A stretch of 13,498 nucleotides of DNA from Candidatus Stahliibacteriota bacterium (GCA_030592225.1 JAUVJT010000036.1:1-13498); one strand, 5' to 3'; positions 7,398 through 13,263 are shown, counted from the stretch's first letter. The notes: generated by a model not told the origin, from the letters alone. Numbers and translations are program-made.

Positions 7398-8214
7398 TTA
7401 CTGCTCCCGAGCGCCCCGTAACACCCGTAACACGTCTTCCGACGCAGAGAGCACGCCTCAACGGGTCATCTCTCTCATGCCAAGTCTGACCGAGATAACC
7501 TACGCACTTGGTGCGGAAGATAAGCTGGTCGGCGTTACCAACTACTGCGACTACCCGCCTGAAGTCAAAACCAAGAAAAAGGCCGGCGATCTCATCTCTC
7601 CTAACCCTGAGCGCCTGCTTTCCTTAAATCCCGACCTTATCCTTCTTTCCTCGCCCACCCAGGGGCAGTTGTCCGTTGATCTTGCAAACGCCGGGTTCCG
7701 TATTGCCCTTTTTCCCGATCCCGCTGATCTCAAAGGCGTCTTTGCACAAATCCAGTCGCTTGCCGATACCCTTGGATACTCGAATCAAGGCAAGGCGTTG
7801 GTTGATAGCCTGAAGTCCGAGCTTGCCGCAATCAAATCCACAGAAAGCTTATCCGTCTACATCGAGATGAGCGCCGATCCCTTGATGAGTATCGGATCTG
7901 CGTCCTATCTCACCGACGCCCTTGAACATATCGGCCTGTACAACGTTTTTGCAGATAAGTCTCAGGGTTATCCGGTGGTGAGCGCCGAACAGGTGCTTGT
8001 GCGCGCACCTGACGTTGTTTTATTCCTCTATCCTGATGCCGTTCGCATTGCCTCTCACAGGCTCGGCTGGTCTGAGTTGCCTGCGGCAAAAAAGGGTCTT
8101 GTCTTCGATTTACTGCCGGTTGACGAACTGCTTCGGCCAGGGCCGCGCCTTATTCACGCGCTTGCCGTGACCGATTCCCTTATCCAGGCCGCACGAGTGT
8201 TTGATGCGCGTTAG
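7348..8214 (+). CDS. BtuF-like ABC transporter substrate-binding protein (B12/metal-chelate type)
   Basis: The protein has 288 residues. ATG 7348 is preferred over the upstream in-frame start at 7309 because it has GGGGA 7 nt upstream and begins directly with a signal peptide (MKIIARLLLCVFVLSASYC). Cys19 is preceded by Tyr, so if this is a lipobox it is atypical. The mature part is a class III periplasmic-binding fold: RVISLMPSLTEITYALG (39-55), VGVTNYCDYP (61-70), NPERLLSLNPDLIL (86-99), and the C-terminal RPGPRLIHAL (263-272). The CDYP and RPGPR motifs are typical of cobalamin-binding BtuF relatives. SAEQVL (212-217) lines up with the segment holding one of the Glu residues through which E. 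coli BtuF docks on BtuC. It is coupled to the gene before it, and the permease and ATPase lie downstream. Cobalamin is the best guess; a heme or siderophore substrate is not excluded. Confidence 0.85.
   Translation: MKIIARLLLCVFVLSASYCSRAPRNTRNTSSDAESTPQRVISLMPSLTEITYALGAEDKLVGVTNYCDYPPEVKTKKKAGDLISPNPERLLSLNPDLILLSSPTQGQLSVDLANAGFRIALFPDPADLKGVFAQIQSLADTLGYSNQGKALVDSLKSELAAIKSTESLSVYIEMSADPLMSIGSASYLTDALEHIGLYNVFADKSQGYPVVSAEQVLVRAPDVVLFLYPDAVRIASHRLGWSELPAAKKGLVFDLLPVDELLRPGPRLIHALAVTDSLIQAARVFDAR
7415..7433 (-). repeat. Decamer repeat inside the BtuF-like coding sequence
   Basis: CCCGTAACAC occurs at 7415-7424 and 7424-7433, sharing one base, so the period is 9. It is the exact reverse complement of the GTGTTACGGG repeated upstream of the 5548 gene. 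Here it encodes the RNTRNT linker (residues 24-29) just after the presumed lipidated Cys19, a place where insertions are tolerated. Confidence 0.6.
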
Positions 8215-8243
8215 ACGTCACTGGAATAATCAGAGTTTGCTCC

Positions 8244-8442
8244 CAGGAGGCTGTCTGAGAACGGCTTATAATCCGCAGATGATAACTCGTTTCACTCGTT
8301 TTCCTTACGGTACGCAGATTGCACCGATTTCTGGAAATGTCTGATTTTGCTAAGTTGCGCATGCACGTATCTTACTTAAACCGTTTGATTTTCGCTTTGT
8401 GCCCTTTGTGTTCTTTGTGGTTATTCTCAGACAAGCTCCTAG
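8244..8442 (+). repeat. MITE-like intergenic repeat, copy B
   Basis: This copy has the best-preserved termini. The left end CAGGAGGCTGTCTGAGAA (8244-8261) and the reverse complement of the right end, TAGGAGCTTGTCTGAGAA, agree at 15 of 18 positions; the right end reads TTCTCAGACAAGCTCCTA up to 8441. The interior shares AATCCGCAGAT with copy C, CGTATCTTA with copy A and the TTTGTG-rich right part with all copies. There is no coding capacity. Confidence 0.65.
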
Positions 8443-8528
8443 GGATGCCAGCTTTATTGCACAGCGTGCCCCTTGGGATGCTAAGTTTATTGCATCCCAT
8501 AGGGTATCTCATAGGGTATAAATATCCC
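8442..8528 (+). repeat. Direct-repeat and hairpin block
   Basis: GGGATGCCAGCTTTATTGCA (8442-8461) and GGGATGCTAAGTTTATTGCA (8475-8494) match at 17 of 20 positions, 33 bp apart. The second also forms a hairpin, GGGATGC (8475-8481) with GCATCCC (8492-8498). CATAGGGTAT then repeats at 8498-8507 and 8510-8519. Confidence 0.5.
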
Positions 8529-8665
8529 AGATGACACAGAGTGATAACAAGGATTCTTTACTTCCAGGCAGTCTAAGAGGTTATTTGGAGACGCAAGGAT
8601 CGAGGTTTTTCTTAAAGTTGATAAGTAGTATGTTAAATAGTTCCCTCAATCTGCCGCAAGATTGT

Positions 8666-8686
8666 CCCCTCCCCTGGTGGGAGGGG
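8666..8686 (+). repeat. G-rich hairpin repeat, copy 1
   Basis: An 8-bp perfect stem, CCCCTCCC (8666-8673) with GGGAGGGG (8679-8686), surrounds a CTGGT loop. It is followed by GGTAGGGGG, as in the copy at 10007. This is one of five such hairpins in the window. Confidence 0.6.
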
Positions 8687-8726
8687 GTAGGGGGATATAA
8701 TACATCTCTAACTAGTACGTTATTTC

Positions 8727-8755
8727 TGGACAACTGCGCCTTTCGTGGGTAAAAT
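8727..8755 (+). promoter_or_regulatory. Candidate promoter of the permease gene
   Basis: TGGACA (8727-8732) and TAAAAT (8750-8755) are each 5/6 to consensus and 17 bp apart. The expected transcription start falls at about 8762, immediately before ATG 8763, which would make this mRNA leaderless as well. A perfect but -35-less TATAAT at 8696-8701 is an alternative. Confidence 0.45.
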
Positions 8756-8762
8756 TACACAG

Positions 8763-9782
8763 ATGGAATCAAATTACAAAACTTGTAAAGATGATGTGGA
8801 TGCTCAGTGTCGCCGCAGTTCAGGATTATCCCCCGGGCTTGGCTGGATAACGCTCCTTCTCGTTCTTGCAGGGCTTATTGTTCTGGCTTTCATGGTGGGA
8901 GAGCCGTGGGGTATTCCGTCTGCAGGCTATATCCGAACCATTCGCATTACCCGAATACTGCTTACCATATTCGCCGGCGGGGTACTGGCCGTGGTCGGAG
9001 CCTCGCTGCAGGGACTTTTGCAAAACCCACTGGTTGATCCCTACATAATAGGCACCTCAAGCGGTGCGGGTGTTGGCGTGGCCCTGGCCATTCTCCTGGG
9101 TTGGACATCTGTGGTCGGTCGCCCTGTATTTGGATTCGCAGGCGCTCTGGGCGCGCTTCTCCTCGTATACACCATGTCCAGGATACGAGGCCGCTTCTCC
9201 CGCCTTTCACTTATCCTTGCAGGGGTGGCAGTGGGGTTTGTGGGTTCCAGCCTGATAACGGTTCTTATCGCTTTCTCGGACGGCGTGGGCTTCCGTGAAC
9301 TTATCTACCTGCTCATGGGCAACACCGGGGGGAAGTGGGTATCAGGCAATACCATTTGGATGTACGTTGGAGCGGGCGCGTTCTGCATTGCCGGATGCGC
9401 CTGGCTTACAGCCCGGTGGCGGTCGCTCGACGTTATCAGCACCAACATCGAAGCAGCCGAATCCCTGGGCGTGGATACCCAGAGGCTTACCGCCGAGGTG
9501 TTCATTATCTCCGCCCTGCTCGTTGGTATAATTGTATCCTTTGTCGGCGCAATCAGTTTTGTGGGACTCATAGTTCCCCATATCGTGCGCTTCATCTTCG
9601 GTCCCCGGCACCTGCGGGTTCTGCCTGCGAGTTTCCTCACAGGCGCGGCGCTTCTTCTTGCCTCAGACATCGGGCTTAACGTACTCGATCTCACCCAGGG
9701 CATAGCCCTTCCCCTTTCGGTGGTCACCACCATCGTAGGAGTACCCATCTTCATCTATCTCATGCGCAGGAGAGCCGCGTAA
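8763..9782 (+). CDS. FecCD/BtuC-type ABC transporter permease
   Basis: The protein has 339 residues from ATG 8763. GTG 8745 in the same frame is possible, but neither start has a ribosome binding site, and the ATG fits the promoter upstream. The sequence has the multi-helix pattern of the family, usually ten transmembrane segments. Diagnostic motifs are RITRIL, then GASLQGLLQNPLVDPYIIGT (79-98) and SGAGVGV (the family LQ..xRNPLA.P..LG..GA element); FVGLIVPHIVRFIFGPRH near 265-282, the loop that contacts the ATPase; and LPLSVVTTIVGVPIF near the C-terminus, where the usual acidic residue before the Pro is replaced (GIALP). It should form a homodimer that receives substrate from the BtuF-like protein and is driven by the ATPase at 10156. 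It is separated from both by repeat-filled spacers. Confidence 0.88.
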   Translation: MESNYKTCKDDVDAQCRRSSGLSPGLGWITLLLVLAGLIVLAFMVGEPWGIPSAGYIRTIRITRILLTIFAGGVLAVVGASLQGLLQNPLVDPYIIGTSSGAGVGVALAILLGWTSVVGRPVFGFAGALGALLLVYTMSRIRGRFSRLSLILAGVAVGFVGSSLITVLIAFSDGVGFRELIYLLMGNTGGKWVSGNTIWMYVGAGAFCIAGCAWLTARWRSLDVISTNIEAAESLGVDTQRLTAEVFIISALLVGIIVSFVGAISFVGLIVPHIVRFIFGPRHLRVLPASFLTGAALLLASDIGLNVLDLTQGIALPLSVVTTIVGVPIFIYLMRRRAA

Positions 9783-9864
9783 TGTCTAAGTTTCACCCCC
9801 ATCCTCACCGCTTAAAGTGCGGTGTCCCTCCGTTAAGGGGGAGGAGAAAATCGTGTGCTTTCGT

Positions 9865-9885
9865 CCCCTTCCACCAGGGAAGGGG
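9865..9885 (-). repeat. G-rich hairpin repeat, copy 2 (inverted)
   Basis: An 8-bp perfect stem, CCCCTTCC (9865-9872) with GGAAGGGG (9878-9885), has loop ACCAG, the reverse complement of the CTGGT loop in copies 1 and 5. It is therefore inverted relative to them and paired with the copy at 10007. Confidence 0.6.
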
Positions 9886-10006
9886 AGATTCGGGAGTGGC
9901 AGCCGTCAATGAAGAAGAAACTATACCGGTGGCGTCCTCTCTCATATCCTGTTTTTCTGAAGGGTTTGTCGGCAAACTTAAACGAATAGAACACACCATA
10001 TTATCT

Positions 10007-10039
10007 CCCTCCTTGGTGGAGGGGGGTAGGGGGGAGGGG
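10007..10039 (+). repeat. G-rich hairpin repeat, copy 3, with G-quadruplex-capable tract
   Basis: The stem CCCTCC (10007-10012) with GGAGGG (10018-10023) has loop TTGGT. It runs into G6 (10021-10026), TA, G6 (10029-10034), A and G4 (10036-10039). These G-runs are enough to form an intramolecular quadruplex on the plus strand. Confidence 0.55.
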
Positions 10040-10155
10040 AGAATAAGCTCCCGACACTTCTTCTGTAAAGTCGAACCATTAAAGCTCCCTTTGGTTGCTT
10101 TCCTACGGTCTCAGACACCCTGCCAAGCTGTCGTTTGCCCGGAGTTCAAAAGCCG

Positions 10156-10941
10156 ATGAATGATAATAAATCCGGATTCGTGCTAAAGGAAGTGTCCTTT
10201 GCATACGCTCAAAAATCCTTGTTCGAGGCGCTCTCGGTTTCTATCGGGTGCGCGGAATTCGTCTCGGTTGTGGGACCAAACGGCGCAGGCAAGAGCACGT
10301 TCATTAAACTCCTCGCACGTTTGCTTGAACCTTTATCCGGCGAGATTTGCTTCAAAGACCGGGCGCTTTCTGCCTATTCCCGCAGAGAACTTGCTCAGCT
10401 TCTCGCCTACGTGCCCCAGGAAAGTTATTTTGCGCTCGACTTCACCGTTGCAGAAACCGTGCTGCAAGGCAGGCATCCCTATCTGGGAACGTTTGAACGT
10501 TATCATTCATCAGACTACGACCTGGTTCACTCCGCACTGCAGCGCCTGGGAATCTCGCATCTTTTAGAAAAAGGCATCAACCACGTTTCCTCAGGCGAGC
10601 GGCAACTGGCAGTAATCGCCCGCTCCCTGGTTCAGCAGCCCTCGGTGATCCTGCTCGATGAACCTCTCAATCACCTTGATTTGTCCCATCAACATCAGGT
10701 GCTTGCCCTGCTCTCTCAGTTGAACCAGGAGGGTATCGGAGTAATGCTTGTCGCGCACGACCTGAACCAGGCCGCTCTGACCTCGCAGCGCATGCTGGTA
10801 TTCTCTCAGGGAAAACTTGCAGAAGACGGAAACCCTAACGATCTGTTAACCGCCGATTTGGTCAACCGTTACTGGGGAATCAAGCCGCTTGAGGGCAGGC
10901 ACCCCGAATCCGGCAAACGTCAAATTTTTCTACCTCTCTAG
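10156..10941 (+). CDS. BtuD/FhuC-type ABC transporter ATP-binding protein
   Basis: The protein has 261 residues. ATG 10156 has only a distant GGAG (10141-10144, 11 nt away); the in-frame TTG at 10135 lies before that site. All nucleotide-binding motifs are present: Walker A GPNGAGKST (40-48), Q-loop Q88 (YVPQES), a signature VSSGERQ (144-150) that has Ser where most relatives have Gly, Walker B VILLDEP (164-170), D-loop LNHLD (171-175) and H-loop His201 (VAHDLNQA). Length and the phrases VAETVLQGRHPYL and VAHDLNQA match ATPases of iron-siderophore, heme and B12 importers. It should pair with the FecCD permease at 8763. The stop TAG coincides with the CTAGG end of a partial MITE-like repeat. 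Confidence 0.9.
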   Translation: MNDNKSGFVLKEVSFAYAQKSLFEALSVSIGCAEFVSVVGPNGAGKSTFIKLLARLLEPLSGEICFKDRALSAYSRRELAQLLAYVPQESYFALDFTVAETVLQGRHPYLGTFERYHSSDYDLVHSALQRLGISHLLEKGINHVSSGERQLAVIARSLVQQPSVILLDEPLNHLDLSHQHQVLALLSQLNQEGIGVMLVAHDLNQAALTSQRMLVFSQGKLAEDGNPNDLLTADLVNRYWGIKPLEGRHPESGKRQIFLPL

Positions 10942-11005
10942 GGAACTATCCGAAAGTGATACGAGGAGGCTATATTAAACACAAAGACCACAAAGGGCAT
11001 AAAGA
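10938..11005 (-). repeat. MITE-like repeat, partial inverted copy D
   Basis: CTAGGGAACTATCCGAAAG (10938-10956) resembles the right terminus of copy A read in reverse complement. It is followed by AAACACAAAGACCACAAAGG, the inverse of the TTTGTG-rich right part. The left half of the element is not recognisable. Its first bases contain the stop codon of the ATPase gene. Confidence 0.45.
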
Positions 11006-11199
11006 ATGCGCCTGCGGCACATTGAAGATTACAAGATTGGGCGGGATTTGTCCGCAATGTGGCGAACGGTGAACGTTAAGATAGTTGAGTTCCCTTACCC
11101 CAACCCTCAACTCCGCAAGCGTCGTCGCTACGCGTCCCAAAGAGCTTGTCGGAAAACCCCGGGCAAGCCTAAAATCCTCGTATCTATTCCGCATGTAGA

Positions 11200-11217
11200 G
11201 CGAGACTTTAGTCTCGC
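11200..11217. repeat. REP-like palindrome
   Basis: A perfect 7-bp inverted repeat, GCGAGAC / GTCTCGC, surrounds a TTTA loop. It has no downstream T-run and lies about 260 bp after the ATPase gene, so it is better read as an extragenic palindrome than a terminator. Confidence 0.45.
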
Positions 11218-11279
11218 AGCGAAGCTAATACCCTATGACCGCACAATGGCGCTCAAGGGGCACGCTGATCTCCGCACTA

Positions 11280-11470
11280 CTAGGAGGCTGTCCGAGAATG
11301 ATTAATAATCCGCAGATTGGAACTCCTTACAGTCGTTCTCTTTCGAATCGCAGATTATCACAGACCAGGAGGAAACCTTGACTCAGGCAAGTTGCGTAGA
11401 TATATGTCTTATCGTTGCTTGCCGATTTTCGCTCTGTGTCCTTTGTGCTCTCTGTGGTTCAATTAGTCCG
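11280..11470 (+). repeat. MITE-like intergenic repeat, copy C
   Basis: The left end CTAGGAGGCTGTCCGAGAAT (11280-11299) is nearly identical to copies A and B. AATCCGCAGATT, ATCGCAGATTATCACAGA and a right part with CTCTGTGTCCTTTGTG follow. The right terminus is degraded (AATTAGTCCG in place of TTTCCAGACAAG). It ends about 24 bp before the DUF401 start. Confidence 0.6.
11378..11406 (+). promoter_or_regulatory. Weak promoter candidate for the DUF401 gene, inside repeat copy C
   Basis: TTGACT (11378-11383) and TATATG (11401-11406) are 17 bp apart. The -35 matches the hexamer used by paralogs 2 and 3; the -10 is 4/6. If real, the repeat itself supplies the promoter and the leader would be about 85 nt. 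Confidence 0.3.
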
Positions 11471-11494
11471 ATGAAAAGGGTGAAATCCTAAAAG

Positions 11495-12754
11495 ATGATC
11501 TGGAAGCTGGCGTCCGTATTTGCCCTGGTTATCGTACTCATGTCGGTGCGTCTGCCAATCTCGGCGGCAATCGGCGCAGGCGCCATTCTTATCGGCATCC
11601 TGTTCTCCATGCCCGCGCTCGACATAGGCGGCGTTTTTCTTGCGAGCCTCATCGATCTTAAGACCGTCAATCTCATAGCGGTGGTGTTCTTTATTACGTT
11701 CCTGGGCGGGATGATGAAGGAGGTGGGTGCGCTTTCCCGGTTTGCTAACGGCGCTGCGTACGTGGTGCGCGGTTCACGGGTGGGGCTGGTGAGCGTTCCC
11801 ATGTTCGTTGGACTTCTGCCCATGCCGGGCGGGGCGCTCCTTTCCGCTCCCATGATAGCAGAACAGGCTAAATCCCACGGCATTGCGCCCGGCCTGCTGA
11901 CTTATCTCAACTACTGGTTTCGTCACGTGTGGGAGTATTTCTGGCCGCTTTACCCGCCGGTTATTCTGGGCATGGCCATTTTGGGAATTCCTCACCGTCA
12001 CTTTATCATCAATCAATCCTACATGACAGTTGCGGCGATTGCAGTTGGAACCTTTGTGCTGTTTACTTTCGTAAAACCTCGTCAGGTTCGGCCCGAACGG
12101 GCCAAGGGCAAGGCTCGTTCGGCTCTCAAAGATATTCTCTACGGGGCGTTTCCTGTCTTTGCCGTAATGCTGTTGATAGCGATTCAGCTCGTAATCCAGC
12201 GAGTTTCTTCTCAGGATTCCTTAACCGGGAGCGTCGTTTCGCAGTTTTCCCTGTCCGCCTCGATGCTGGTGGTGATTGTTTTTGCGTTTTTCGTCTACCG
12301 TGTTGCAGTGCGCGACGTGGGGAAGCTGGTTTTGAAAGCGCTCAACTGGCGGGTGCTTACGGTGCTGGTGGCGGTGATGTTCTTTAAGGAGATGCTTACC
12401 GAAAGCCCGGCCCTTGCCGGGTTTGAGCAAATGGTGCAGACAGCGCCTTCCAGCGTTTTGCCGCTGTTGGTCATGGCCTTGCCGTTTCTGGTGGGGCTTC
12501 TGGTGGGATTGAATCAGGCTTACGTGGGTGTCGCTTTTCCCCTGCTGGCTCCGTTCATTGTGCATGAACCAGGCCTCATCATGCTTGCCTACGTATTCGG
12601 GTTCCTGGGCTGTCTTCTGTCGCCCGCGCATCTGTGCCTTGCCTTTTCGCGCACCTATTTTAAGGCGAGTTGGGTTTCAGTCTACAAATGGCTCCTGCCG
12701 TCGGTCCTTGCCCTGGCCGGTATCGCCCTGGCGGTTTGGTTTACTTTCTTCTAA
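11495..12754 (+). CDS. DUF401 family integral membrane transporter
   Basis: The protein has 419 residues, starting at ATG 11495. Its ribosome binding site is weak (AAGGGTGA, 11476-11483, about 11 nt away). It is hydrophobic throughout, with about ten to eleven predicted transmembrane segments. It carries the hallmarks I associate with DUF401: LLPMPGGALLSAPM (107-120), the aromatic-rich NYWFRHVWEYFWPLYP (139-154), and SPAHLCLAFSRTYF (376-389). The two GLLPMPGG/SPAHLCL segments probably correspond to re-entrant or broken helices, as in the ion-transporter superfamily to which DUF401 is thought to belong. The substrate is unknown; an organic anion or ion antiport is the usual guess. It stands alone between repeat-rich spacers. 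Its TAA stop abuts the terminus of partial repeat E. Confidence 0.85.
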   Translation: MIWKLASVFALVIVLMSVRLPISAAIGAGAILIGILFSMPALDIGGVFLASLIDLKTVNLIAVVFFITFLGGMMKEVGALSRFANGAAYVVRGSRVGLVSVPMFVGLLPMPGGALLSAPMIAEQAKSHGIAPGLLTYLNYWFRHVWEYFWPLYPPVILGMAILGIPHRHFIINQSYMTVAAIAVGTFVLFTFVKPRQVRPERAKGKARSALKDILYGAFPVFAVMLLIAIQLVIQRVSSQDSLTGSVVSQFSLSASMLVVIVFAFFVYRVAVRDVGKLVLKALNWRVLTVLVAVMFFKEMLTESPALAGFEQMVQTAPSSVLPLLVMALPFLVGLLVGLNQAYVGVAFPLLAPFIVHEPGLIMLAYVFGFLGCLLSPAHLCLAFSRTYFKASWVSVYKWLLPSVLALAGIALAVWFTFF

Positions 12755-12797
12755 AGTTTGTCTGGAAATAACCACAGAGGCACCGAGGCACAGAGAG
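12752..12797 (-). repeat. MITE-like repeat, partial inverted copy E
   Basis: AGTTTGTCTGGAAATAACCA (12755-12774) matches the reverse complement of copy A's right end almost base for base, and CAGAGGCACCGAGGCACAGAG follows in pieces. The opposite terminus was not found. The repeat begins at the DUF401 stop codon. Confidence 0.5.
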
Positions 12798-12861
12798 TCT
12801 TCAGCCTCGTTTGTTTCGGAACGCAGATGACGTAGATTTGTAGGGGTACTTAATTAAAATT

Positions 12862-12937
12862 CCCCTTCCACGAGGGAGGGGGAACTAAATTTGTCTCTGA
12901 TAAATCTTGAATGATTCCTCCCCCCTGGTGGGGGAGG
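12862..12937. repeat. G-rich hairpin repeats, copies 4 and 5 (inverted pair)
   Basis: Copy 4 is CCCCTTCC (12862-12869) with loop ACGAG and a GGAGGGG-type arm. Copy 5 is CCTCCCCC (12917-12924) with GGGGGAGG (12930-12937) around loop CTGGT. The two face each other about 55 bp apart, the same head-to-head arrangement as copies 2 and 3. Confidence 0.55.
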
Positions 12938-13137
12938 ATAGGAGGAGGGGAACCGTAGGTGCGTCCGCATTCAACTGGCCGGTTTCCTTTCCTGTGGGTC
13001 GAAGTGCCCCTGCCTGCATCCCCGTCGGGTGTTGGGTAGAGGGAAGTGGTGAGGCTCTATAAAATGTGGTGATCTTACTGGACTACTTAGCGAGATTGCT
13101 TCGCACCCTTCATCCGCTCGCAATGACATAAGATAAA

Positions 13138-13163
13138 GGCGCTGCCTTTGTTTAGGCAGCGCC
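13138..13163 (-). terminator. Intrinsic terminator of the minus-strand gene
   Basis: A perfect 10-bp stem, GGCGCTGCCT (13138-13147) with AGGCAGCGCC (13154-13163), has a 6-nt loop. On the minus strand it is followed by TTTATCTTAT, a short U-rich tail; on the plus strand nothing similar follows. It lies 100 bp downstream of the minus-strand stop codon. Confidence 0.65.
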
Positions 13164-13263
13164 CATGCTCGCTACGTGGAGTCTTCTCTTCAGTCAGGAG
13201 GGACCGCCAGGCGGAGCCGACTCCATAACCCCGTTCAGGCGGGAAATATCCCGGTTAATCTCA

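Larger units (their letters stand above)
8215..8762. other. 548-bp repeat-filled spacer between BtuF-like and permease genes
   Basis: It contains MITE-like copy B (8244-8442), a nested direct-repeat and hairpin block (8442-8528), a G-rich hairpin (8666-8686), an isolated TATAAT (8696-8701) and a promoter candidate (8727-8755). The 73-codon frame beginning at 8531 is read through the G-rich repeat and does not look like a real protein. No cobalamin riboswitch could be recognised. Confidence 0.6.
9783..10155. other. 373-bp repeat-filled spacer between permease and ATPase genes
   Basis: It contains two G-rich hairpins in opposite orientation (9865-9885 and 10007-10023), a small hairpin CCGC/GCGG (about 9809-9823) and a strongly G-tracted stretch (10021-10039). 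The 125-codon frame from 9782 is open across it, but its translation is that of the repeats and shows no domain. Confidence 0.6.
10942..11494. other. 553-bp repeat-filled spacer before the DUF401 gene
   Basis: It contains partial copy D (10938-11005), a terminus-like GAGCTTGTCGGAAAA near 11143, a perfect hairpin (11200-11217) and full copy C (11280-11470). The 99-codon frame from 11006 is rich in Arg, crosses these repeats and shows no domain, so I do not call it. Confidence 0.55.
12755..13263. other. Convergent spacer, 509 bp
   Basis: It lies between the 3' ends of the DUF401 gene and the minus-strand gene. It contains partial repeat E, two G-rich hairpins in opposite orientation, a GCGAGATTGCTTCGC / GCTCGCAATGACA inverted motif (about 13090-13128), the minus-strand terminator and several hairpins between 13175 and 13253. 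No credible gene. Confidence 0.55.

Noticed and set aside
8531..8752. 73-codon frame with a TATAAAT just upstream
   Set aside because: Its middle is the translated G-rich hairpin repeat, it has no ribosome binding site, and it shows no recognisable domain.
8215..8762. Cobalamin riboswitch expected near B12-type transport genes
   Set aside because: I looked for the B12-box-like conserved core in this spacer and upstream of 5548 and did not find it.
9782..10159. 125-codon frame starting at the permease stop codon
   Set aside because: It is read through two G-rich hairpins; the composition follows the repeats. The overlap with the stop codon is probably chance.
11006..11305. 99-codon Arg-rich frame between the ATPase and DUF401 genes
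   Set aside because: It crosses partial repeat D, a palindrome and the start of copy C, with no domain or upstream ribosome binding site.
5229..11470. Regularly repeated spacers as a possible CRISPR array
   Set aside because: The copies are kilobases apart, 160-199 bp long, inverted at their ends and imperfect, which does not fit short regular repeats with unique spacers.
11471..11491. Six-codon open frame (MKRVKS) just before the DUF401 start
   Set aside because: Its stop is 3 nt before ATG 11495 and in the same frame, but it has no ribosome binding site of its own. It could be a leader peptide, with nothing to support that.
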